From JACKBJ01 sp964549495 (GTDB lineage Bacteria; Chloroflexota; Anaerolineae; Epilineales; Epilineaceae), in NCBI GenBank assembly GCA_964549495.1, contig CAZJWJ010000099.1, positions 1 through 19,747 of the forward strand: DNA of 19,747 nt, read 5' to 3'. Position numbers and translations under genes: made by a program. Positions 7,429 to 13,511 of this stretch are shown piece by piece; positions within the stretch are counted from its first letter, which is position 1, and each line of letters opens with the position of its first letter. Under the pieces are notes generated by a model. It worked only from the letters and a program-made list of their open reading frames with translations. It was not told where the DNA came from and did not search any database.

Positions 7429-7830
7429 CTACTCGAGCTGTCTGAGCAAGGCTTCGGCCTCGGCCGGGTCGAGCGCGCCGCGGCGCACCTCGGACAGGAT
7501 CTGACGGCGGCGTGTGGCCAGATCCAGCGGCGGGGCCTCGACGGCGCCTTGCTGCGCTTGCTGGGACAGCTCTTCGATCAGCTCGTCGAGCCGGCCGCGG
7601 ATGGTCCAGTAGCCCAGGCTGCTCTCACGCTCCATCTGCTTGATGTTGCCGCGGCAGAGCACGAAGAGCTGGATGAAGCGCTGCGACTCCTCCGAGAGCT
7701 CGCAGAAGCGGCAGCCGACGAAGCGGTTGCGCATCTGCGTGCCGCAGGTCGTGCACGTGACCTCGCTGATCTCGGTCGGGCCATCGCAGGTGGGGCAGCG
7801 CCGGGGGATGGGGTAGCGTGGAGTCTCCAT
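7429..7830 (-). CDS. DUF2089 family zinc-ribbon/HTH regulator with SHOCT-like tail
   Basis: The product has 133 residues. An N-terminal zinc ribbon is seen as CPTC (12-15) and CTTC (26-29), with an extra CRFC (40-43). Then comes the DUF2089 core: RFIQLFVLCRGNIKQMERE followed by YWTIRGRLDELIEEL, a putative helix-turn-helix. The C-terminus (about 108-133, RRQILSEVRRGALDPAEAEALL) is a SHOCT-like hairpin resembling the N-terminus of the next gene's product, so the two proteins may interact through it. DUF2089 proteins are thought to be DNA-binding regulators; direct evidence is limited. No clear ribosome binding site precedes the ATG. A TAAACT hexamer placed so that transcription could start at or near the ATG allows a leaderless message. 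A palindrome lies 12 bp upstream and could be an autoregulatory operator. Confidence 0.85.
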   Translation of the reverse strand: METPRYPIPRRCPTCDGPTEISEVTCTTCGTQMRNRFVGCRFCELSEESQRFIQLFVLCRGNIKQMERESSLGYWTIRGRLDELIEELSQQAQQGAVEAPPLDLATRRRQILSEVRRGALDPAEAEALLRQLE

Positions 7831-7842
7831 GCCGGGGAGTTT

Positions 7843-7857
7843 ACCAAAAGTTTTGGT
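7843..7857. promoter_or_regulatory. palindrome at the DUF2089 promoter
   Basis: ACCAAAA-G-TTTTGGT is a perfect 7-bp inverted repeat with a one-base centre, in an AT-rich island within otherwise GC-rich DNA. It lies 12 bp upstream of the DUF2089 start, overlapping where the promoter should be. Autorepression by the DUF2089 protein is a plausible inference. Confidence 0.45.
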
Positions 7858-7870
7858 TAATTGCTAGGGT

Positions 7871-7911
7871 TGCGGCCAAATTCGTTTCGTGAGTGAGCGA
7901 AATGCGGCCAA
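7871..7911. repeat. 9-bp direct repeat flanking a small inverted repeat
   Basis: TGCGGCCAA occurs at 7871-7879 and 7903-7911. Between the copies, TTTCG and CGAAA form a 5-bp inverted repeat around TGAGTGAG. It is intergenic, between the DUF2089 gene and tRNA-Lys. The rest of 7858-8055 shows no gene. Its function is unknown and it may be chance. Confidence 0.25.
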
Positions 7912-8055
7912 GGACCCGGTGGAGAGAGACCTGTCCGAGGCTTCTCGAGGTGGTCGACTTCGCGTGAGAGAGCCGTGCTGGACATGCGCTCGAGCTCGTC
8001 GACCTGCTGGACCGGCTTCACGGACTGCCGCAGGACACCGAGCGCGATCGAGGGC

Positions 8056-8061
8056 TATAAT
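8056..8061 (+). promoter_or_regulatory. -10 element of the tRNA-Lys promoter
   Basis: A perfect TATAAT lies 21 bp before the mature tRNA 5' end, giving a short leader of about 15 nt for RNase P processing. No convincing -35 hexamer is present at 16-18 bp upstream (GGACAC is the nearest). Confidence 0.55.
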
Positions 8062-8082
8062 GCAGCGGTAGCGCCACACCGC

Positions 8083-8155
8083 GCCCCCTTAGCTCAACTG
8101 GTAGAGCAGCGGACTTTTAATCCGTTGGTTCGGGGTTCGAGTCCCCGGGGGGGTA
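8083..8155 (+). tRNA. tRNA-Lys(TTT)
   Basis: A complete 73-nt cloverleaf can be drawn. The acceptor pairs GCCCCCT with GGGGGGT, with G-U pairs at both ends of the stem. The D stem pairs GCTC with GAGC. The anticodon stem pairs GCGGA with TCCGT around loop CTTTTAA (anticodon TTT). The T stem pairs CGGGG with CCCCG around TTCGAGT. The discriminator base is A. No CCA is encoded (TCT follows), so CCA must be added after transcription. The AbiE toxin-antitoxin operon follows directly, a common arrangement when mobile DNA inserts beside tRNA genes, but no repeat of the tRNA 3' end was found in the window. Confidence 0.95.
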
Positions 8156-8232
8156 TCTAACTGATCGGGCCTTGGTACTACGGAACTAGGCGACAGCCCG
8201 CAGGCATGAGCACAGATGGGGCGGCGCAACAG

Positions 8233-8258
8233 GTCGGGGATTGATTGCAGTCCCCGAC
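8233..8258. promoter_or_regulatory. inverted repeat upstream of abiEi, likely operator
   Basis: Perfect 8-bp arms GTCGGGGA and TCCCCGAC are separated by 10 nt, 22 bp upstream of the abiEi start. AbiEi antitoxins are known to repress their own operon by binding inverted repeats at the promoter, which fits this position. A terminator for tRNA-Lys is an alternative, since ATTTTGTGT follows the second arm. Confidence 0.5.
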
Positions 8259-8280
8259 ATTTTGTGTCACAGTATCTCTC

Positions 8281-8883
8281 ATGACGACACCCAAAGAACA
8301 GCAGGCACTGACCATCATTCGGGAGATGGGGCTCGCACGCGCCGCCGATCTAGAAGCCCGAGGCATTTCACGTAGCCGTCTCTATCGACTGGCCCGGAAG
8401 GGGCTCGTACTCCGCGAGGCACGCGGCATCTACGTTGCCCACGACCATGAGTTCTCGGCGAACCATACGCTGGCGCAGGTGTCCAAGCGTGTACCAAACT
8501 CTGTGTTCTGCCTACTCACCGCACTGCGGTTCCACGGGCTGACGACGCAACTACCGGCGGAAGTGTGGGTTGCGATCGATGAAAAGGCTCGCAAGCCCAA
8601 GCTGGAGAGCCCGCGGCTTCGCGTGGCTCGCTTCTCGGGGCTGGCCCTGACCGAGGGCGTCGAGTCGCACCACATTGAAGGCGTCGAGGTTCGCGTGTAT
8701 TCGGCAGCGAAGACCGTAGCCGACTGCTTCAAGTACCGCAACAAGATCGGCGTCGACGTCGCCGTCGAGGCGCTGCGGGAGTTCAGCCGAGCGTATCGAG
8801 GGGGCGCCACTGAGCTGGCGCGCTTCGCTCGGATCTGCCGCGTGGACAGAATCATGCAGCCCTACCTGGATGGGATTCAGTGA
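8281..8883 (+). CDS. abiEi: AbiEi-type antitoxin/transcriptional autoregulator of a type IV toxin-antitoxin system
   Basis: The product has 200 residues. The N-terminal winged helix-turn-helix (about 5-60: ALTIIREMGLARAADLEARG, then SRSRLYRLARKGLVLREARG and IYV) is typical of AbiEi. It is followed by the all-alpha/beta antitoxin body, including SVFCLLTALRFHGLT and VYSAAKTVADCFKYRNKIG, both characteristic of the family. The protein binds operator inverted repeats, and its C-terminal domain neutralises AbiEii without stable binding in studied systems. The ATG at 8281 matches the family start; an in-frame ATG 36 bp upstream falls inside the operator loop. No good ribosome binding site is seen (CAGTATCTCTC precedes), so the message may be short-leadered or leaderless. 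The stop overlaps the abiEii GTG by 4 nt, implying coupled translation. Confidence 0.9.
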   Translation: MTTPKEQQALTIIREMGLARAADLEARGISRSRLYRLARKGLVLREARGIYVAHDHEFSANHTLAQVSKRVPNSVFCLLTALRFHGLTTQLPAEVWVAIDEKARKPKLESPRLRVARFSGLALTEGVESHHIEGVEVRVYSAAKTVADCFKYRNKIGVDVAVEALREFSRAYRGGATELARFARICRVDRIMQPYLDGIQ

Positions 8884-9863
8884 CGACTCCCCGCAAGAAC
8901 CTGCCCGCCTCCGTGGCCGCTCGCTTGCGCGATCGGGCCAGAGAAGCAGGGGAGGATTACCACAAAGTCCTGGTTGACTACTGCTTCGAGCGCTTCCTCT
9001 ATCGGCTGAGTCAGTCGCCAGAGCGCGACAACTTCGTGCTCAAGGGAGCGATGCTGCTGCGTGTTTGGTTCGAGCAGCCCTATCGTGCGACAGCGGATCT
9101 GGACTTGCTTCGCGTGGGCGGAGGTTCTGCAGACGCGATTCGGGATGCTGTCGCCGGCATCTGCAACACGGAGGTGGAGCCGGATGGAGTCTCGTTCGAC
9201 CGAGGCTCCATACGGACGGGAGCGATTCGAGCCGAAGATGAGTACGCGGGCCGACGCGTGATGTTGGTGGCTACTTGCGACACGGCACGGCTGCCGCTAC
9301 AGATCGATGTTGGGGTGGGCGATGCCGCGTGGCCGGCGCCCGGATTGCAGGCGTTCCCTGCGATGCTGGAGTTCCCCGCGCCGAGGGTGCTGGCCTATAA
9401 GCCGGAGTCCGTCGTTTCCGAGAAGCTCGAAGCCATGATCGTGCTTGGCGAGCGCAACAGCCGCATCAAGGACTTCTTCGACGTTCACTTCCTTGCCGAG
9501 CGCTTCGAGTTTGACCGCGCGACCTTGCTACGGTCCGTTCGCCGAACACTGGCTAGGCGAGATACCGTCCTGCCCATCGACACGCCGATCGCTCTAACGA
9601 CAGCCTACTGGGAGAGCCCTTCACGCCCCGCTCAAGTCCGAGCATTCGCTCGGCGCGCAGGCTTGACGCTTGGAGCTGAGCCAGGCGGGCTCATCCTGCC
9701 GATGCTTCGGTCGTTCCTGCTGCCGATTCTAGAGGATCTCCGTCGGGAATCGCATCAAGATGCAACGTGGCCACCTGGCGGGCCATGGCAGTCGAGATCG
9801 GAGGCGCAAGCAGATGAACGCCCTGATGACGAAAAGGGCTTGCCTCAAGAGTCGAGCCAATGA
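8880..9863 (+). CDS. abiEii: AbiEii-type nucleotidyltransferase toxin
   Basis: The product has 327 residues. All four AbiEii motifs are readable: FVLKGAMLLR (K55-G56), TADLDLL (D73, D75) with a later acidic residue in QIDVGVGD (D143), YKPESVVSEKLEAM (E176, E181-K182) and RIKDFFDVHFL (K197, D201). Members of the family are nucleotidyltransferases; a mycobacterial homologue blocks tRNA acceptor stems by adding nucleotides. The start is GTG within GTGA, overlapping the antitoxin stop. The conserved family end (WPPGGPW) is reached at about residue 303. The last 23 residues are charged and low in complexity and read through into the 3' end of the convergent gene, so they are probably an unconserved extension. 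The toxin appears intact and presumably active. Confidence 0.9.
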   Translation: MTTPRKNLPASVAARLRDRAREAGEDYHKVLVDYCFERFLYRLSQSPERDNFVLKGAMLLRVWFEQPYRATADLDLLRVGGGSADAIRDAVAGICNTEVEPDGVSFDRGSIRTGAIRAEDEYAGRRVMLVATCDTARLPLQIDVGVGDAAWPAPGLQAFPAMLEFPAPRVLAYKPESVVSEKLEAMIVLGERNSRIKDFFDVHFLAERFEFDRATLLRSVRRTLARRDTVLPIDTPIALTTAYWESPSRPAQVRAFARRAGLTLGAEPGGLILPMLRSFLLPILEDLRRESHQDATWPPGGPWQSRSEAQADERPDDEKGLPQESSQ

Positions 9864-10440
9864 AGCGATCACCAATCCGTTTCACTGCTTGGCCAACCGG
9901 CGTCTTCATGAATCGCAGACACGACTCGACCGCGTGTCGGTAGGTCCCACACCAGTTGATATCCTCGCCGCTCGACCTCGCCTGCCGATCCGCGATGGCG
10001 GCCAAGCGCAGGTCGGGGTCGAGCACCGCAGGGACCTCCAACTCTTCGGCGAAGTGGTCCGGAAGCCAGAAAGCCTCTGTGGAGAGCCCGGTCAGGCGAG
10101 GGACGTACTCGCCCTTCAGGGCAACCGCCGCGCTATAGGCACAGGTAAGAACTACGCGCGCTCGGCCGGCAATCTCGTCGGCGGCTAGAGGCGCCGCCTC
10201 CGCGTAGTCCGGCCGGAGAAGGAACAGTGGAACGAGCGCTGCGCGGAGCCGAGCCTCCGGACTTTCCGCCAAACGGACCAGCAACGATATCGGCGTGAAG
10301 GAGCCGGGTGACACGTCGCGCGTCCAACCCAGATGACGGATGCCGAGCCGGTGAAGCTCTCGCGCGAGCTGATCACCGGCCGTTGACGCCTCGGTAGCCT
10401 CGAATCCACCGTCCAGACCGTGATCGCGGTGATTCCCCAT
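9691..10440 (-). CDS. uncharacterised protein convergent with abiEii
   Basis: The product has 249 residues and no domain I can name with confidence. The first half includes LAESPEARLRAALVPLFLL and PDYAEAAPLA. The second half has VVLTCAYSAAVALKGEYVP, FWLPDHFAEELEVP and INWCGTYRHAVESCLRFM. These blocks remind me of small uncharacterised proteins found beside nucleotidyltransferase genes in Chloroflexota-like genomes, but this is recollection only. It has no signal peptide. The ATG at 10440 has GGGAG just upstream; a longer start at 10503 is less likely. Its last 173 bp overlap the antisense end of abiEii, including about 100 bp that encode conserved abiEii sequence. It could be a nucleotidyltransferase-associated helper protein or unrelated. 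Confidence 0.6.
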   Translation of the reverse strand: MGNHRDHGLDGGFEATEASTAGDQLARELHRLGIRHLGWTRDVSPGSFTPISLLVRLAESPEARLRAALVPLFLLRPDYAEAAPLAADEIAGRARVVLTCAYSAAVALKGEYVPRLTGLSTEAFWLPDHFAEELEVPAVLDPDLRLAAIADRQARSSGEDINWCGTYRHAVESCLRFMKTPVGQAVKRIGDRFIGSTLEASPFRHQGVHLLAPPISTAMARQVATLHLDAIPDGDPLESAAGTTEASAG

Positions 10441-10794
10441 GCTCCCGATGATAGCGTAGCGGCCTCGTCCTCGAGATGCTCGCCGCACGAGACCAACGGG
10501 CATTCGGTCCTCTGCCGAGCGTCACGATCACCTAGGCCTGCTGACGGAGGCGTATGGACGGTAGATGGACCTGGACCGATCGGTCCAGCTCTTCGATCGG
10601 CAGGTCAAGGGTAAGGGCTGAGACGGTCCACGGCTCGCACGAGTCGGATGAGCAGGCGCCGACCCGAGGATCATTCACCTGCCATCCACCGAGATCTCAG
10701 CCAACTCACGGAGTCGGCTGGCATCATGAACCAAGCCTCTAGAGGGCACAACGGTCAAGGAGCGCTCGAGCTCCATCGGAGTACCCTGGATGAC
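10441..10794. other. intergenic region with an 18-bp palindrome
   Basis: These 354 bp lie between the divergent starts at 10440 and 10795. No convincing gene was seen on either strand. The notable element is the palindrome at 10571-10588, preceded by two further TGGAC words. It must hold the promoters of both flanking genes, but no clear consensus pair was identified. Confidence 0.5.
10571..10588. promoter_or_regulatory. 18-bp perfect palindrome
   Basis: CTGGACCGATCGGTCCAG is identical to its own reverse complement over 18 bp without a spacer. It lies in a divergent intergenic region, 131 bp upstream of the 10440 start and 206 bp upstream of the lipoprotein start. A dimeric regulator's operator is the most likely use. 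Confidence 0.4.
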
Positions 10795-11868
10795 ATGGAG
10801 AATCCTGTGATCGGTCTCATTCACCGCATCGATCGTCACCGCGCACGAGCGGCATTCCCGCTGCTCTTGGTGTTGGTGGCGGCCGCTGGTTGTGGCTCGG
10901 CCGCCTCGTCCGAGCCCGCCTCCGACGAAACCGCAGCCTCGATCCGGAAGGAGGATGGGGCACCAGGGTCGACGACGGGCGTCACCGCGTCCGTCGCCCC
11001 GACCGTCGGAGAGCCGGCCCCCACCGTCGGGGAGCCGGCCGCCGCCGAGCCAGTGGAACCACCGACTCCGGACGAACTCGACGTCGATGACGGCCGCACC
11101 CGCATCGTCGTCGAATCGACGGCCGACCAGTACTTCGTGCTGTACGTCCGCCCGAGCCTGGAAGAACAGCGGGAGATCCCTGTCGCGGTGATCCCTGGCG
11201 AAGCCGGATCGACGGTGCTGACCGATGGACGGTCGCAGATCCCCGAAGACCACTACCGCTTCGAGGCCTGGCCCGTCAACGCCCCCGGCGACGTCGACGG
11301 CGACGGCCTGGACGACCTGGCGGAGCTGGCCGACCCGAACGCCAATCCCCTCAACGCGGCCAAGCAGATCTCGATGGACCAGGGTGCCACGATCGTCCTC
11401 GACCGGGCCGCCTTCGAAACGCTGTCGTATCAGGGTGACGATGTGGCCAGAGACGCCTATCTGGCCGGTCTGGAGTTCGTGAAGTTCTCCCTGTACGACA
11501 CCGATGGACCCAACCCGGCACTCTACCTCATGAACACCCAGACCTACCGCGCCCATCCCCGGTTCGCCGAGGCCGTCGGCCTGCCCTCCGGCCGCGGACC
11601 CCGTCCCGGGACCATGCGGGGCGACATCGTCTACGAGCCCGACGGGGTGGCGCCCGACGGCTCGCTGGGCACCTACCGCTTCGCCTTTCAACCGAACGAC
11701 GCCTTCCCCTTCGAGGACATCGCGCTGGCCTTCGAGATGATCCGCTCGGCCATGCCCTTCCTCGACGGCAACTTGCTCTACGAGCCCTATTCCTCGGCGG
11801 CGCTGCCGCTCTACGAGCAGGAGAAGGACCGCTATGACGCCTACCGGATCCCGATCCTGCTGCGATGA
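10795..11868 (+). CDS. lipoprotein of unknown function, partner of the secreted dikinase
   Basis: The product has 357 residues. The N-terminus has RHRARAAF then PLLLVLVAAAGC, a lipoprotein signal with a lipobox ending AAGC, followed by a Ser/Ala/Pro-rich linker with a tandem APTVGEP repeat. The body is not recognised. It contains GDVDGDGLDDLAELADPNAN, an EF-hand/dockerin-like calcium site, and regions such as FVKFSLYDTDGPNPALYLMN and YRFAFQPNDAFPFEDIALAF. It ends YRIPILLR, similar to the tails of other exported proteins here. The start is uncertain: ATG at 10795 is given, but GTG at 10807 has a better ribosome binding site (GGAG plus 6 nt) and still gives a full signal peptide. The stop overlaps the next ATG (ATGA), so the two lipoproteins are translated together and probably work together at the cell surface. 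Confidence 0.75.
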   Translation: MENPVIGLIHRIDRHRARAAFPLLLVLVAAAGCGSAASSEPASDETAASIRKEDGAPGSTTGVTASVAPTVGEPAPTVGEPAAAEPVEPPTPDELDVDDGRTRIVVESTADQYFVLYVRPSLEEQREIPVAVIPGEAGSTVLTDGRSQIPEDHYRFEAWPVNAPGDVDGDGLDDLAELADPNANPLNAAKQISMDQGATIVLDRAAFETLSYQGDDVARDAYLAGLEFVKFSLYDTDGPNPALYLMNTQTYRAHPRFAEAVGLPSGRGPRPGTMRGDIVYEPDGVAPDGSLGTYRFAFQPNDAFPFEDIALAFEMIRSAMPFLDGNLLYEPYSSAALPLYEQEKDRYDAYRIPILLR

Positions 11869-13346
11869 TGGGGATCCTGCGGAGGAGCCGGCCCGCCGTC
11901 GCAGCGACCCTGCTCGTCGTGGCGGTCGCCTGCTCACCGGCGGAGACGCCTGAGAGCGACCGGGTGACCAGCACGACGACCGTCGTTGCCCCGGGGGATG
12001 AGGCGCCGGAGTTCGCGGCGCTCAACCCGGCCGAAGGCTTCGGCTTCCTGCGGTCGATGAGCCTCGAGGAACGGCCCGACCCCCTCGACATCGTGGTCTA
12101 CGCGATCGTCCCGAACGAGCTCCCCCGCGTGGCCGGGGTCATCACGGCGATCCCCCAGACACCGCTGTCTCACGTGAACCTGAGAGCCCTGCAGGACGAA
12201 GTGCCGAACGCCTACATCGCGGGCGCGCCTGACCATCCCGCGATCGCCGCCCACCTCGGCCGCTATGTCCGATTCGACGTCACCGCCGACGGGTTCACCA
12301 TCGAGCCCGCCACGCAGGCCGAGGTCGAGGCCCATCACGCCGCATCTCGACCGGCGTCGGAACAGATGCCCGAGCGGGATCTGACCGTCACCGACATCAC
12401 CGAGCTCACCGACATCGGCTTCGAGGACTGGCCCGCCTTCGGCGTGAAGACCGCAAATCTGGCCACCCTCGGCCGCCTCGACCTGCCCGGGGTCGAGGTA
12501 CCGGATGGCTTCGGGGTCCCCTTCGCGTTCTACGACGACTTCATGCGGTCCAGAGGCTTCTACGATGAGATCGAGCACATGCTGGCCGACCCGGCCTTCG
12601 TCGCCGACCAGGACCTTCAGCAGGAGCGTCTGGCAGCCCTCCGAGAAGCCATCCGGAACGAGCCCATGTCGGCCGAGGCGATGGAAGCGCTGGCCGAAGT
12701 CCAGGCGCGCTTCCCCGAAGGGACGCCGATCCGCTGTCGGTCGAGCACCAACAACGAGGACCTGGCGAGCTTCAGCGGCGCCGGCCTATACGACTCGCGC
12801 ACCCAGCACCCCGAGGAGGGCCACCTCGCGAAGTGCATCCGGCAGGTCTACGCCAGCACCTGGAACTTCCGAGCGTTCCTGGCGCGGGAGTTCCACCGGA
12901 TCGACCACCTCGGCACCGCCATGGGCGTACTGCTGCACCCGAACTTCGAGGACGAGTTAGTGAACGGTGTGGCCGTCAGCGCCGATCCCGTGTACGAAAC
13001 AGCCGACGCCTACTACGTGAACGCCCAGGTAGGGGAGGATCTCGTCACGAACCCGGAGGCCGCCTCGGTGCCCGAGGCGCTGCTGCTGTACCCGCAGGGT
13101 GAGCCTGGGGTGATCAGCTACTCGAACCTCGGCGAGCCCGGAGCGTTGCTGCTGACCGACGAGCAGTTGGCGACACTGCGCGCCAGCCTGTCGACGATCC
13201 ACTCCGCCTTCGCCCGGCTCCACGAATCATCGGCAGGCGAACGATTCGCGATGGAGGTCGAGTTCAAGATCACGGGCGAAGGAGAGCTCGCCATCAAGCA
13301 GGCAAGACCGTGGGTCTTCCACGAGGGGAATGCACCACCGCAGTAG
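11865..13346 (+). CDS. exported lipoprotein with phosphohistidine and PPDK-type ATP-binding domains (GWD-like order)
   Basis: The product has 493 residues. A basic start and TLLVVAVAC with C23 give a lipoprotein signal; a Thr-rich linker follows. Residues about 75-150 form a swivelling phosphohistidine domain: PQTPLSHVNLRALQDEVPNA, with H103 as the likely phosphorylated His. Residues about 190-485 form the PPDK/PEP-synthase ATP-binding domain: FGVKTANLATL (K195), IRCRSSTNNEDLASFSGAGL (290-307), YASTWNFRAF and a closing MEVEFKITGEGELAIKQARPW. The His domain precedes the ATP domain, as in glucan, water dikinase and opposite to PPDK/PEP synthase. All key residues appear present, so it may be an active dikinase or a nucleotide-binding surface protein. 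Its ATP source outside the cytoplasm is unclear. Translation is coupled to the preceding lipoprotein through ATGA. Confidence 0.8.
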   Translation: MMGILRRSRPAVAATLLVVAVACSPAETPESDRVTSTTTVVAPGDEAPEFAALNPAEGFGFLRSMSLEERPDPLDIVVYAIVPNELPRVAGVITAIPQTPLSHVNLRALQDEVPNAYIAGAPDHPAIAAHLGRYVRFDVTADGFTIEPATQAEVEAHHAASRPASEQMPERDLTVTDITELTDIGFEDWPAFGVKTANLATLGRLDLPGVEVPDGFGVPFAFYDDFMRSRGFYDEIEHMLADPAFVADQDLQQERLAALREAIRNEPMSAEAMEALAEVQARFPEGTPIRCRSSTNNEDLASFSGAGLYDSRTQHPEEGHLAKCIRQVYASTWNFRAFLAREFHRIDHLGTAMGVLLHPNFEDELVNGVAVSADPVYETADAYYVNAQVGEDLVTNPEAASVPEALLLYPQGEPGVISYSNLGEPGALLLTDEQLATLRASLSTIHSAFARLHESSAGERFAMEVEFKITGEGELAIKQARPWVFHEGNAPPQ

Positions 13347-13511
13347 GCTCATCCGAGCAGCGTCCGCACCAGGCCGGCGATTCCACTTCGTCCAGCCGGC
13401 GAGGATCAGGGCGGGGGCGACCGGGGAATGCTACCATCCCTGGGGGCGGGTCCGTTCCGAGTCGGCTCGCCACCGAGACGGACGCCACGCATCTCAGCTA
13501 GGGATTTCTAG

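Noticed and set aside
6055..7860. 601-codon plus-strand frame across the IH-repeat and DUF2089 genes
   Set aside because: It is antisense to two well-supported genes, and its GGVGG-rich composition simply mirrors the Pro-rich linker and GC bias.
8136..8155. tRNA 3' end as an attachment site
   Set aside because: No second copy of the tRNA 3' end and no integrase gene were found in the window.
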